Positions 27,953 to 37,353 of a stretch of DNA of 64,000 nt are shown piece by piece. The position numbers were made by a program, and so were the translations under genes. A model generated the notes under the pieces. The model saw only the letters and a program-made list of their open reading frames with translations. It had not been told where the DNA came from and ran no database searches. Each line of letters starts with the position of its first letter. The first letter of the stretch is position 1. The stretch covers positions 2,046,001 to 2,110,000 of the forward strand of contig NZ_CP063814.1 in the NCBI RefSeq assembly GCF_015277875.1, in the 5' to 3' direction. This DNA comes from Microbacterium luteum. Its GTDB lineage: Bacteria; Actinomycetota; Actinomycetes; Actinomycetales; Microbacteriaceae.

Positions 27953-28996
27953 TCATCCCACGACGACGACATCGGGCGATGACACGTCGTACGAGGAGAC
28001 GTCCTCGGGAGGCGTCGCCGCCATCTGGCGCTCGAGCACCAGGGCCTTGAGGGCCGAGTCGTCGGCATTGCCCCACACGATGTCGGTGTCCGTGCCGCCC
28101 AGCGTGAGGGTGACGTCATCGGCCGAGGAGGCCGATACGGCGGTCACCTGCGCGCGGATCGCCTCCGGGAGGCTTCGGACGACCTGCCCGACCGCCTCGA
28201 ATGCCGCAGACCCGGTGCCGCCGACCACTTCCAGCACCGGCTCGCCTTCCGGCGCCTCGGGTGTGGTCGACAGCGCGACGCCCGCGGCATCGACCAGCGT
28301 GAAGCCCGCGGGGCCGTCGATCACGCCCACCGGCGTGCGCTCGACGATGCGCACGACGAGGTCGTGGGGAGGTCGCGCTTCGAGCGTGTAGGTCTCCACG
28401 AGCGGGAACGTCACGAGCGTGGCTTTGACGGCGCTCTCGTCGACGAGGGGCAGCGGCGTGCCGAGCTGACCAGACAGCGCTTCCTCGACGCTCGCGGCGT
28501 CGAGGGTGTCCGCACCGACGACGCGGATGCGCTCCACGGCGAACAGCGGGGAATACGCCGCACCGAGGGTCACCACCACGAGGGCGACCACCGCCCCGGC
28601 CGACCAGAGCCATGCCGCTCGCCGTCGTCGTTGACGAACGGTGAAGCGACGCATCTCTGCCCGGAGCGCCCGCCGACGCGCGCGAGCGGCTCGCCAGACG
28701 GCACGCCATCCCGTCGCATCGGTGTCGTCGGCTCCGGCGTCTCCCGTCACCCCGGACGCGGCACGCGCATTCCGCGACGCGCTCCCGCCCCGCGCGCGAT
28801 CGAGGCCGACGACGGGTGCGATTCCGGCGGGTCCGTCGTCATCGGCTTCGTCGGCGACGCGCACAGCGTCGTCGAGGTCGTCGAGGCCCTCGTCACCGGG
28901 CGAGTGGTCGCCGCGTGCCGCCTCGGCGCGCGCTGCGCGCACATCGACGGCGTCGTTCGAGCGCTGCGGCGGCGGGAGCGGAGAGGGCCGGCGCAC
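27953..28996 (-). CDS. ftsQ: Cell division protein FtsQ
   Basis: A 347-residue bitopic division protein. About 125 residues of charged cytosolic N-terminus precede one transmembrane helix (LWSAGAVVALVVVTLGAAY). A POTRA domain follows (FAVERIRVVGADTLDAASV) and then the beta domain. The cytosolic part is longer than in E. coli, which is usual for actinobacteria. The GTG start lies 6 bases after the murC stop, so both share a transcript. It connects septal synthesis enzymes to the ring. Confidence 0.92.
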   Translation of the reverse strand: MRRPSPLPPPQRSNDAVDVRAARAEAARGDHSPGDEGLDDLDDAVRVADEADDDGPAGIAPVVGLDRARGGSASRNARAASGVTGDAGADDTDATGWRAVWRAARARRRALRAEMRRFTVRQRRRRAAWLWSAGAVVALVVVTLGAAYSPLFAVERIRVVGADTLDAASVEEALSGQLGTPLPLVDESAVKATLVTFPLVETYTLEARPPHDLVVRIVERTPVGVIDGPAGFTLVDAAGVALSTTPEAPEGEPVLEVVGGTGSAAFEAVGQVVRSLPEAIRAQVTAVSASSADDVTLTLGGTDTDIVWGNADDSALKALVLERQMAATPPEDVSSYDVSSPDVVVVG

Positions 28997-29002
28997 CGCC
29001 TG

Positions 29003-30418
29003 CTACTTCCCCGCCGGAGCGTCCGTCGTGCCCGCCAGGGCCTCGAGAACCTGCGGGATGATCAGGTACACGTTCCCGCAGCCGAGGGTGATGATGTAAT
29101 CGCCGGCCCGCGCGACCGACGCGGTGTAGTCCGCCGCATCCTGCCAATCCCGGACGAACGCCACGCGGTCCGACTGCTCGAAGGCATCGGCGACGAGCTC
29201 GCCGGTCACGCCCGGGACGGGATCCTCGCGGGCTCCGTAGACGTCGAGGACGACCGTGTGGTCTGCGTGCGACTCGAGCACCTCGGCGAACTCCCGGAAC
29301 ATCGCCTGCGTGCGCGAGTACGTGTGCGGCTGATGCAGGGCGATGATCCGGCCCTCGCCGATCACGGTGCGGGCTGCGGCCAGGGCGGCCGCGACCTCGG
29401 TCGGGTGGTGCGCGTAGTCGTCGAACACGCTGACCCCCCTCTCGACGCCGTGGAGCTCGAATCTGCGCACCGTGCCGGTGAATCCCCCGACGGCACGTGC
29501 GGCGCTGTCCAGCCGCCACCCCAGCGACAGCAGCACCGCCATGGCTCCGGTGGCGTTGAGCGCGTTGTGGGCACCCGGGATGGGCAGACGAACATCCACG
29601 CGTTCGCCGGCGTGTTCGACGGCGAAGGAGACGGGGCCGTCGGTTCGAAGGTCCACGAGACGCACGTCGGCGTCGTCGCTCACCCCGAACGTGACGACGT
29701 TCTCATGCGTCATCCGCTCCCGCACGCGACGCGCGCCGCGGTCGTCGGCCGAGATGACGACGGCTTCGCGCGCGGCGTCGGCGAACCGGGCGAACGCGTC
29801 GTCGAAGGCGTCCGCGGTGCCGTAGTGGTCGAGATGGTCCGCGTCGATGTTGGTGATGAGGGCGATCGAGGTCTCGTAGAGCAGGAAGGTGCCGTCGGAC
29901 TCGTCGGCCTCGATGACCACCAGGTCGTCGGCACCCATGCCACTCGAGGCTCCGAGCTGCGCGATGACCCCTCCGTTGACGAACGTCGGGTCATCGCCCA
30001 GGTCGCGCAGGGCGGTGACGATCATGCCGGTCGAGGTGGTCTTGCCGTGCGCCCCCGCAACCGACACCAGCCGACGGCCGCCGATGAGCCAGTACAGCGC
30101 CTGCGAGCGGTGGATCACGTGCAGACCGCGCTCTTTCGCGAGGAGGAACTCGGGGTTCTCCGCCCAGATCGCGCCGGTGTGGACGACCGTGTCGACGTCG
30201 TCCGCGAGATTCGCGGCGTCGTGCCCCACGTGCACGGTCGCGCCGAGCTCCGCCAGCTCGCGCAGGGCGGCGCTGTCGGCACGGTCCGAACCGGACACGC
30301 GGATGCCGCGCTGCAGGAACATGCGGGCAAGGCCCGACATGCCCGAGCCGCCGATGCCGATGAAGTGCGCAGCCTCGATCCGCTCGGGGATCGGCAGGGA
30401 GAGGTCGGGTCTGATCAT
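29003..30418 (-). CDS. murC: UDP-N-acetylmuramate--amino acid ligase MurC
   Basis: The 471-residue Mur ligase adds the first amino acid of the peptidoglycan stem. It has the Rossmann motif [13 protein letters not shown], the ATP loop [13 protein letters not shown], and [20 protein letters not shown] and [10 protein letters not shown]. The family usually adds L-Ala; in B-type peptidoglycan of Microbacteriaceae the first residue is Gly, so glycine use is possible here but is inferred from taxonomy. It has its own -10 element because a GntR gene on the other strand separates it from murG. Confidence 0.96.
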   Translation of the reverse strand: MIRPDLSLPIPERIEAAHFIGIGGSGMSGLARMFLQRGIRVSGSDRADSAALRELAELGATVHVGHDAANLADDVDTVVHTGAIWAENPEFLLAKERGLHVIHRSQALYWLIGGRRLVSVAGAHGKTTSTGMIVTALRDLGDDPTFVNGGVIAQLGASSGMGADDLVVIEADESDGTFLLYETSIALITNIDADHLDHYGTADAFDDAFARFADAAREAVVISADDRGARRVRERMTHENVVTFGVSDDADVRLVDLRTDGPVSFAVEHAGERVDVRLPIPGAHNALNATGAMAVLLSLGWRLDSAARAVGGFTGTVRRFELHGVERGVSVFDDYAHHPTEVAAALAAARTVIGEGRIIALHQPHTYSRTQAMFREFAEVLESHADHTVVLDVYGAREDPVPGVTGELVADAFEQSDRVAFVRDWQDAADYTASVARAGDYIITLGCGNVYLIIPQVLEALAGTTDAPAGK

Positions 30419-30427
30419 GACCCGACA

Positions 30428-30433
30428 ATCCTA
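30428..30433 (-). promoter_or_regulatory. -10 hexamer of murC-ftsQ
   Basis: TAGGAT lies nine bases before the murC ATG, which gives an almost leaderless mRNA. It makes the murC-ftsQ unit independent of the upstream dcw transcript. Confidence 0.45.
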
Positions 30434-30485
30434 GGCCGGGCAGGGTGACCCACCCTCCCGGCGCGCTGGGAGTGGGCTGTTCGTG

Positions 30486-30515
30486 TTGACACGTTGCGAT
30501 CGCGACGACCATGAT
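30486..30515 (+). promoter_or_regulatory. Promoter of the GntR gene with putative operator
   Basis: TTGACA (30486-30491) and CATGAT (30510-30515) are 18 bases apart, the only perfect -35 consensus noted near a start in this window. The spacer holds the near-perfect palindrome CGTTGCGATCGCGACG (30492-30507), a likely autoregulatory operator. Confidence 0.55.
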
Positions 30516-30523
30516 GAGCGCCG

Positions 30524-30880
30524 ATGAGACTCACCGTCGACGCCTCCCTCGCCGTCCCCCCGTTCGAGCAGCTCCGCACGCAGATCGTCGATGCCGTGCG
30601 AGACGGCTCGCTCACGCCCGGCTCGCGCCTGTCGCCGGTGCGCGCGCTCGCGCAGCAGCTCGGCGTCGCACCGGGCACGGTGGCGCGCGCGTATCGGGAG
30701 CTCGAGGCGGCGGGGGTCATCGAGACGCGTGGCCGTGCCGGCACCTTCGTCGCGATGTCGACCGATCCCGCGCGTCGACGGATCGAGGCGGCGGCTGCCG
30801 ACTTCGCCGAGCAGGTGCACATGGTCCGGATGGACGCCGACGAGGCCCTCGCCCTCGTCGCGGACGCCCTCCGGCGCTGA
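30524..30880 (+). CDS. GntR-family transcriptional regulator, YtrA-like
   Basis: The 118-residue protein has a winged-helix GntR domain (residues 8-75) with PPFEQLRTQIVDAVRDG, LSPVRALAQQLGVAPGTVARAY and VIETRGRAGTFVA. It lacks a large effector domain and has only a short helical tail, the layout of the YtrA subgroup. YtrA regulators usually sit with ABC transporter genes, but none is near. It lies between murG and murC on the opposite strand, interrupting the dcw order. Its promoter contains a palindrome, so it probably represses itself. The effector is unknown. Confidence 0.88.
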   Translation: MRLTVDASLAVPPFEQLRTQIVDAVRDGSLTPGSRLSPVRALAQQLGVAPGTVARAYRELEAAGVIETRGRAGTFVAMSTDPARRRIEAAAADFAEQVHMVRMDADEALALVADALRR

Positions 30881-30986
30881 TCGCGCGCGCTTCGAGAGGA
30901 CATCGCGCCCCGAGAGGAAGCCGGGCACCGCATCCGTCCTCCTTGACCGGGATCTCCTCTGCACGCGTGGCGGAGTCAGCGCCGCG

Positions 30987-32069
30987 TCACGCCAGGGCGC
31001 GATCGATCATCGCGATCACGTTCTCGGTCCCCGACCGGGTTCCGACGCGGGCCGACGCGCGAACCATCTCCTGCCGCCGCTCGGCGTCGGCCAGCAGGGG
31101 CAGCACCTCGTCGCGCACGGCGCCCGGCGTGAACTCCGCGTCGGCGATGAGGCGCGCCGCTCCGGCGCGCACCGCGGACGAGGCGTTGAGGGCCTGCTCG
31201 CCGTTTCCGACGGCGTACGGCACGTAGACGGCCGGGATGCCCAGGGCGCTGACCTCCGACACCGTGGCCGCGCCGGCGCGCGAGACGATGACGTCGGCGA
31301 GAGCGAAGGCGAGGTCCATCCTGTCGACGTACCGACGCACGGTGTAGCCGGGTACCCCCGGATCCGACAGGGTCGACCGCTCCCCCGTCACGTGCAGCAG
31401 CTGCCAACCGGCGTCGAGCACATCGCGCCACGCGGCGCCGTGCCCGTCGCCGAACGCCTCGTTCAGCCGCTGGGCGCCGAGCGATCCGCCGAAGACGAGC
31501 AGCACCGGGCGATCCTCGTCGAGGTCGAACAGCTCAGCGGCCTGCGCGCGCCGCGCGTCTCGGTCGAGGTCGACGATCTCGCGGCGAAGCGGCATGCCCA
31601 CGACGGACGAGCGCTTCAGCGGCGTGCCGTCGAAGGCCACGCCCACGCCGGCGGCGCGGCGGGCGCCGAGGATGTTCGCCAGACCCGGCTTGGCGTTGGC
31701 CTCGTGCACGACGAACGGCACGCGGGCACGGGATGCGGCAACGTAGGCGGGCGCGGAGGCATACCCGCCGAACCCCACGACGACGTCGACGCCGCGATCC
31801 TCCAGGTGACGCCTCACCTGCGAGATGGCGCGCCGGAATCGCGTCGGGAAGGCCGCGGCATTCCGGTTCGGCCGACGAGGGAAGGGCACCTTGTCGACGA
31901 AGAGCAGCTCATAGCCCCGTTCCGGCACCAGCCGCGCTTCGAGGCCCTCCCTCGTGCCGAGGACGAGCACCTCAGCCTCGGGATCGCGGTCGCGGAGCCC
32001 GTCGGCGACCGCGAGGAGCGGATTGACATGCCCGGCGGTGCCGCCGCCGGCGAGGAGGTAGGTGGTCAC
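30987..32069 (-). CDS. murG: UDP-GlcNAc:undecaprenyl-PP-MurNAc-peptide GlcNAc transferase
   Basis: A 360-residue GT28 glycosyltransferase that makes lipid II from lipid I. It has the N-terminal glycine-rich loop LAGGGTAGHVNPLLAVA, the second motif GFGGYASAPAYVAA with HEANAKPGLAN, and the UDP-GlcNAc region FGGSLGAQRLNEAF and SRAGAATVSEVSALGIPAV. The GTG start follows the ftsW stop with no gap. The next gene in its direction, gntR, is antisense. Confidence 0.96.
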   Translation of the reverse strand: MTTYLLAGGGTAGHVNPLLAVADGLRDRDPEAEVLVLGTREGLEARLVPERGYELLFVDKVPFPRRPNRNAAAFPTRFRRAISQVRRHLEDRGVDVVVGFGGYASAPAYVAASRARVPFVVHEANAKPGLANILGARRAAGVGVAFDGTPLKRSSVVGMPLRREIVDLDRDARRAQAAELFDLDEDRPVLLVFGGSLGAQRLNEAFGDGHGAAWRDVLDAGWQLLHVTGERSTLSDPGVPGYTVRRYVDRMDLAFALADVIVSRAGAATVSEVSALGIPAVYVPYAVGNGEQALNASSAVRAGAARLIADAEFTPGAVRDEVLPLLADAERRQEMVRASARVGTRSGTENVIAMIDRALA

Positions 32070-33308
32070 TCACCCGATCCTCGCACGTCGACCGGGATTC
32101 GGCGGAGCGCCGACCGATGGGGTGCGCGTCGGCAGGGAACGCGCACACGCCAGCAGCACACCGGTCGCCACCAGGAGCGACAGGAGAGAGGTGCCTCCCT
32201 GTGACATGAAGGGCAGCGGCACCCCGAGCACCGGGAAGACGCGCAGCACCACCCCGATGTTGATGAGCGCCTGGCCGACGATCCACACCGTGACGGAGCC
32301 GGCAACGATGCGGACGAAGGGATCGTCGGTCTTGCGGATCACATGGAAGGCGCCGACGGCGTAGAGGGCGAAGAGCGCGAGCACCACGACACAGCCGATG
32401 AGGCCGAGCTCCTCTCCGACGATGGCGAAGATGTAGTCGTTGGCGGCGGCGGGAAGCCAGTTGTACTTCTCCTTGGAGTTCCCGAGCCCGAGACCGAAGA
32501 CACCTCCCTGCGCCAGCCCGAAGATGCCGTGCATCGGCTGATAGCACTCGTCGAAGTAATCGCAGTTGGCATCGAGGAAGCTCATGATGCGCGCCATGCG
32601 GTTCGGGCTGGTGACCGCCAGCGCCGCGACCGAGCCGACGGCGATGATCAGCGGCAGGATGAAGATGCGCAGCTTCACGCCCGAGAAGAACAGTGCCGAC
32701 AGCACGATCAGAACGAGGATCATGGCCGTGCCGAGGTCACGTCCGGCGAGCACCGTCGCGATCACCGCGCCGGCGACCGGGACCACGGGGATGAAGACGT
32801 GACGCCACAGCCCCAGCAGCGTGCGCTTGCGGAAGAGGACGAACCCGAGCCAGAGCGCGAGGGCGAGCTTCAGGAACTCGGACGGCTGCGCCTGAATGCC
32901 GCCGATGACGATCCAGTTCCGGTTTCCGTCGTTCTCGACGCCGAGGGGGGTGAACACGAGCAGCTGGAAGACGGTGGCCCCGATCAGCGCGGGCCACGCG
33001 ATGCGCTTCCAGAAGGCGATGGGAAGACGGCTCGCGATGAACATGAGCGGGATGCCGAGGACGGCGAAGACCGCCTGCTTCATCGCCGCATCCCACGGCG
33101 CGACGCCCGATGCGGTGGAGGTCGCCGATGTCGCGGAGAGGATCATGACGAGCCCGAAGCCGGTGAGGATCAGCGCCGTCGAGGCGATGAGGAGGAATTC
33201 ACTCGGCACCGGAGCGAACACGCGGCCGAGCGAGACGCGCGCGGTCAGGCCACCTCTCGAGCCGCCGTCGTCAGATGTCGCCGGGGACGGGCTGTGCGTC
33301 GTGGTCAC
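32070..33308 (-). CDS. ftsW: SEDS-family peptidoglycan polymerase FtsW
   Basis: A 412-residue SEDS glycosyltransferase that polymerises septal glycan with FtsI. It has about ten transmembrane helices. Family motifs are GIQAQPSEFLKLALALW, the catalytic-Asp region GRDLGTAMILVLI and MSQGGTSLLSLLVATGVLL. The GTG at 33308 has a GGGGGAG site five bases upstream and gives VTTTHSPSP; a TTG at 33326 is an alternative. The start lies 38 bases inside the end of murD, so the genes are tightly coupled. The basic C-terminal tail may contact FtsZ or FtsI. Confidence 0.95.
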   Translation of the reverse strand: MTTTHSPSPATSDDGGSRGGLTARVSLGRVFAPVPSEFLLIASTALILTGFGLVMILSATSATSTASGVAPWDAAMKQAVFAVLGIPLMFIASRLPIAFWKRIAWPALIGATVFQLLVFTPLGVENDGNRNWIVIGGIQAQPSEFLKLALALWLGFVLFRKRTLLGLWRHVFIPVVPVAGAVIATVLAGRDLGTAMILVLIVLSALFFSGVKLRIFILPLIIAVGSVAALAVTSPNRMARIMSFLDANCDYFDECYQPMHGIFGLAQGGVFGLGLGNSKEKYNWLPAAANDYIFAIVGEELGLIGCVVVLALFALYAVGAFHVIRKTDDPFVRIVAGSVTVWIVGQALINIGVVLRVFPVLGVPLPFMSQGGTSLLSLLVATGVLLACARSLPTRTPSVGAPPNPGRRARIG

Positions 33309-34815
33309 CCTGACTCCCCCTCGCAAGACGATCCTTCACCGCGTCGGCGAAACGCCGGCCGCGATCGGCGTAGGAGGAGAACTGATCGAAGGATGCCGCT
33401 GCCGGAGCGAGGAGGACCACGTCTCCGTCGGCGGCGACGCCCGCCGCCAGTTCGACGACCCGTGCCATGACCTCTTCAGTGTCATCGGAGGCGACCTCGA
33501 ACACCGGCACCGCGGGGGCGTGTCGTTCGAATGCCGCCACCAGGTCCGCGCGGTCGGCTCCGATGAGGATCGCCGCCTTCACCGCCGGCCCACGCTCGGC
33601 GACGAGGCCCGTGATGTCGACACCTTTGAGCTGACCCCCGACGACCCAGACCGCACCCGGATACGCCGCCAGAGACGACGCGGCCGCGTGGGGGTTCGTC
33701 GCCTTGGAGTCGTCGACCCAGGTGATCCCGGCCTCTGCGGCGACGACCTCGATGCGGTGCGGATCGAGCGTGAACGCGGTGAGCGCGTCGCGGACCGCCG
33801 CCGGCGGCGCACCGACCGCGCGCGCCAGAGCGGCCGCCGCCAGGATGTTCGATACGACGTGGGGAGCGCCGAGCCCTCGGGCATCGAGATCGGCGAGCGT
33901 CGTGAGCTCCAGCGCGCTGGTGCGACGGTCATCGAGGAAGGCACGGTCGACGACGATGCCGTCGACGACGCCCATGTCGCTCGGGCCCGGCACGCCGAGG
34001 TCGAATCCGATCGCTCGGGCCCCCTCGACCACCTCGGCGTCCTCCACCATGCGTCGCGTGGCCTCGTCGGACTTGTTGTAGACGCACGCGATGCGCGTGT
34101 GGTCGTAGACATGGGCCTTGGCATCGCGGTAGGCCTCGAACGACCCATGCCATTCGAGGTGGTCATCGGCGAGGTTCAGGCACACGCTGGCGGCCGGCGA
34201 GACGGGCTGGGGACCCCTCTGGAGCCCGAGATACCACAGCTGGTGACTCGAGAGCTCGACGACGAGGACGTCGAAGCCCGCGGGGTCGCGCACCGCGTCG
34301 AGCACCGGCGTGCCGATGTTGCCGACGGGAGCGGCGCGCAGGCCCGCGGCGACGAGCATCGTCGCCGCCATCCGCGTCGTCGTCGTCTTGCCGTTGGTGC
34401 CGGTGACCAGCACCCAGTCCGCGGGCGATCCGTCCGCGCGCGTCACCTTGTCGCGCACGCGCCACGCGAGCTCGACGTCGCCCCACAACGGGATGCCGGT
34501 CTCCTGCGCCCAGGAGATGACAGGGTGGTGCGGGGCGAACCCGGGCGAGGCGATCACGACCTCCGGTGCGAAGTCGACGAGGTCGCCGGGGACGGTATCC
34601 AGCGAGCCCGTCCACGCGCGCACGCCGATCACGGGAAGCAGCCGAGCGTATTCCTGCGAAGCGCTCTCGGTGACGACGAGCACGTCCGCGCCCAGTTCCG
34701 CGAGCGTGTCGGCGACCGAGAATCCGGTGACCGAGAGGCCGAGCACGGCGACCTTCACCCCCTTCCAGTCGGCATACCAGCTGGTGAGGGAGGACAGGCG
34801 GGCGTCGTCGGTCAT
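33271..34815 (-). CDS. murD: UDP-N-acetylmuramoyl-L-alanine--D-glutamate ligase
   Basis: The 514-residue Mur ligase adds D-Glu to the stem. The ATP loop TGTNGKTTTTRMAATML lies near residue 138; ELSSHQL, LADDHLEWHG, NKSD and DDSKATNPHAA are also present. The ATG at 34815 overlaps the mraY stop as ATGA; a second ATG five codons upstream is less likely. Its 3' end overlaps ftsW by 38 bases. It is slightly longer than the enterobacterial enzyme, as usual for the phylum. Confidence 0.95.
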   Translation of the reverse strand: MTDDARLSSLTSWYADWKGVKVAVLGLSVTGFSVADTLAELGADVLVVTESASQEYARLLPVIGVRAWTGSLDTVPGDLVDFAPEVVIASPGFAPHHPVISWAQETGIPLWGDVELAWRVRDKVTRADGSPADWVLVTGTNGKTTTTRMAATMLVAAGLRAAPVGNIGTPVLDAVRDPAGFDVLVVELSSHQLWYLGLQRGPQPVSPAASVCLNLADDHLEWHGSFEAYRDAKAHVYDHTRIACVYNKSDEATRRMVEDAEVVEGARAIGFDLGVPGPSDMGVVDGIVVDRAFLDDRRTSALELTTLADLDARGLGAPHVVSNILAAAALARAVGAPPAAVRDALTAFTLDPHRIEVVAAEAGITWVDDSKATNPHAAASSLAAYPGAVWVVGGQLKGVDITGLVAERGPAVKAAILIGADRADLVAAFERHAPAVPVFEVASDDTEEVMARVVELAAGVAADGDVVLLAPAAASFDQFSSYADRGRRFADAVKDRLARGSQGDHDAQPVPGDI

Positions 34816-35924
34816 GTGCGCGTGAGCCATTCCACGTAGAAGAGTCCGACACCCGAGACGGCCAGGAGGCCCGCGATGATCCACATGCGCACCACGATCG
34901 TGACCTCCGACCATCCCCGCATCTCGAGGTGGTGGTGCAGGGGACTCATGAGGAACAGGCGCCTGCCCCGGGTGAGCTTGAAGTACAGGCGCTGCAGGAT
35001 GACGGAACCGGATGCGATGACGTAGACGCCGGCGACGAGCACCATCAGCAGCTCGGTGCGGGTGAGGATCGCCATCGCGGCGATGACGCCCCCGATCGCC
35101 ATCGACCCGACATCGCCCATGAAGACGTTCGCCTTGGGCGCGTTCCACCAGAGGAAGCCGACGAGTGCCCCGACGAAGGCGGCCGACACGATGGCGAGGT
35201 CGAACGGGTCGCGCACCTCGTAGCACCCCGCCTGCACGTCGGGCTGGAGGACCTTGCCCCCCGCACACGCCTGGTTGAACTGCCAGAAGGCGATGAGACT
35301 GTAGGCGCCCACGACGAAAATCCCCGCTCCGGCGGCGAGTCCGTCCAGTCCGTCCGTCACGTTCACGGAGTTCGATGCCGCGACGCCGATCAGCATGATC
35401 CACGCGAGGTAGATGAGCCATCCGATGATCGGCGCGAGCGCGAAGAAGTACAGGATGGGCACGTCGCGGAAGACCGAGACGTACGGCGAGGCGGGCGTCG
35501 TCCCCGCGAGATTCGGGAAGCTGAGCCCGACGACGGCGAACGGCACCACGACGATGACCTGTCCGATCACCTTGCGCCAGCCCGACAGCCCGAGGCTGCG
35601 CTGACTGCGCACCTTCAGGTAGTCGTCGATGAAGCCGACCACGCCGAACCCGACCATGAGCCACAGCACCATGAGTCCCGAGATGGTCGGCGGATTGTTG
35701 CCGACGTAGGCGCCGATGAAGTATCCGACGATGGTGCCGACGATGAAGATCGTGCCGCCCATGGTCGGCGTGCCGCGCTTCGCGCCGTGGCGGGGGTTGT
35801 TGCCGGTCTCAGGGGTCCGGATGACCTGACCCCACCCCCACGCCCGGAACAGGCGCAGGAAGACCGGCGTGAGGAAGAGCGTGAAGGCCAGCGAGATCGC
35901 CGCTGCCGTCAGGAGCGACCTCAT
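34812..35924 (-). CDS. mraY: Phospho-MurNAc-pentapeptide-transferase
   Basis: A 370-residue polytopic enzyme that forms lipid I by joining UDP-MurNAc-pentapeptide to undecaprenyl phosphate. It has ten hydrophobic helices. The active-site motifs are VGFIDDYLKVR (Asp pair), NSVNVTDGLDGLAAG and FMGDVGSMAIGG, with the HLEMRGWSE His region near the C-terminus. Both ends overlap neighbours by ATGA (murF upstream, murD downstream). Confidence 0.97.
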   Translation of the reverse strand: MRSLLTAAAISLAFTLFLTPVFLRLFRAWGWGQVIRTPETGNNPRHGAKRGTPTMGGTIFIVGTIVGYFIGAYVGNNPPTISGLMVLWLMVGFGVVGFIDDYLKVRSQRSLGLSGWRKVIGQVIVVVPFAVVGLSFPNLAGTTPASPYVSVFRDVPILYFFALAPIIGWLIYLAWIMLIGVAASNSVNVTDGLDGLAAGAGIFVVGAYSLIAFWQFNQACAGGKVLQPDVQAGCYEVRDPFDLAIVSAAFVGALVGFLWWNAPKANVFMGDVGSMAIGGVIAAMAILTRTELLMVLVAGVYVIASGSVILQRLYFKLTRGRRLFLMSPLHHHLEMRGWSEVTIVVRMWIIAGLLAVSGVGLFYVEWLTRT

Positions 35925-37333
35925 GAGAACGCCTCGCCGAGCCGGTCGCCGAGGTGGCGCAGTCCCGCGGAGTTCGACGACTTCACGAGCACGCGGTCGC
36001 CGTCCCGCAGCTCCGTGACGAGGTAGTCGTACGCCTCGTCCGCGGTCGAGAAGAACACCGCCTCGCCGTCCCAGGAACCCTCGCCGACCGCCGAGAGGAA
36101 CAGACGCCGGGCGTCGTCGCCGACGACGACGATCCGCTGCACGCCCAGGCGAACGGCGAGCAGCCCCACTCGGTCGTGCTCCTCCCCCGCGTACTCGCCG
36201 AGCTCGCTCATGGCGCCGAGGACGGCGACCATGCGCTCATCGCGCGCAGTGATCTGCGCCAGGGTGCGCAGCGCGGCGGCCATGGAGTCGGGGCTCGCGT
36301 TGTAGGCGTCGTTGATGATCCGCACGCGGTCGCCGCCGAGCGGCTGCATGCGCCAGCGCTCGGCCAATTCGACGGCTTCCAGCCGGGCGATCGCGGCATC
36401 GAGGTCGACGCCGAAGGAGGTGGCGGCGGCGAGAGCCGCGAGCGCGTTCATCACGTGGTGCTCGCCGAGCACGCGCAGCCGCAGGGTGCGCGCCTCGCCG
36501 TCGACGACGATCGCGGCGACGGTGCCCGTCGCCGTCACCTCCACGTCGACCGCACGGACCTCCGCCCGTTCCCCGCGGCCGAACCAGCGCACCGACGCAC
36601 CGATCTCCTCGGCGATGGGCGCCATCGCCGACACCCGCGGATCGTCGGCGTTCAAGACCGCGACCCCTCCCGGGCGGAGCGCACGGACCAGCTCGGATTT
36701 CGCGTGGAAGGTCGCCTCGATCCCGCCGAAGCCGCCCGCATGGGCCATGCCCACCATGAGCACCACGCCGAGGTCGGGCTCGACCAGGCCGGCGAGGCGG
36801 GCGATCTCCCCCGGCGCGCTCGCGCCGAACTCGCTCACGAGGAAGCGGGTGTCGTCGTCGACGCGCAGCATGGTCAGCGGCGCACCGACCTCGTTGTTGA
36901 AGGATGCGCGAGGGGCCACCGTGTCGCCCTCGTCCTGAAGTATGCGCGCGAGCAGGTTCTTGGTCGTCGTCTTGCCGTTGGAGCCGGTGATCCCGGCGAT
37001 GCGGAGGTCACCGCGTGCGCGGACGACCCCGACGACGTGCCGGGCGAGCGCGGCGATGGCGTCGACGACGTCGTCGACCACGACCTGCGAGATCGGCGCA
37101 TCGATGTGCCGCTCCACGAGAGCGAGAGCCGCACCCGCGTCGGCGGCTCCACCGACGAACAGGTGTCCGTCGGTGGCCTCGCCGGGCTTGGCGACGAAGA
37201 CGTCGCCCGGTCCGATGTTGCGGGAGTCGGTGTCGACGGCGCCGGAGACGACGGTCCCAAGGGTGTCGGAGCCGACGAGGACGGGGCGGCCCGAGACGAT
37301 CCGGGCGAGCTGTGCGAGGGTGAGGGCGATCAT
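35921..37333 (-). CDS. murF: UDP-N-acetylmuramoyl-tripeptide--D-Ala-D-Ala ligase
   Basis: The 470-residue Mur ligase adds D-Ala-D-Ala. The ATP loop is ITGSNGKTTTKNLLARIL near residue 120; the substrate motifs NDAYNASPDSM and SFNNEVGAP are typical of MurF and distinguish it from MurE. The ATG at 37333 gives MIALTLAQLA. The gene follows ftsI after a 20-base gap, where murE would normally lie. Confidence 0.95.
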   Translation of the reverse strand: MIALTLAQLARIVSGRPVLVGSDTLGTVVSGAVDTDSRNIGPGDVFVAKPGEATDGHLFVGGAADAGAALALVERHIDAPISQVVVDDVVDAIAALARHVVGVVRARGDLRIAGITGSNGKTTTKNLLARILQDEGDTVAPRASFNNEVGAPLTMLRVDDDTRFLVSEFGASAPGEIARLAGLVEPDLGVVLMVGMAHAGGFGGIEATFHAKSELVRALRPGGVAVLNADDPRVSAMAPIAEEIGASVRWFGRGERAEVRAVDVEVTATGTVAAIVVDGEARTLRLRVLGEHHVMNALAALAAATSFGVDLDAAIARLEAVELAERWRMQPLGGDRVRIINDAYNASPDSMAAALRTLAQITARDERMVAVLGAMSELGEYAGEEHDRVGLLAVRLGVQRIVVVGDDARRLFLSAVGEGSWDGEAVFFSTADEAYDYLVTELRDGDRVLVKSSNSAGLRHLGDRLGEAFS

Positions 37334-37353
37334 GTGTTCTCCGGCCGTCGCAC

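Noticed and set aside
25936..30418. Absence of ftsA between ftsQ and ftsZ as an anomaly
   Set aside because: Actinobacteria lack FtsA and use SepF, which is present here.
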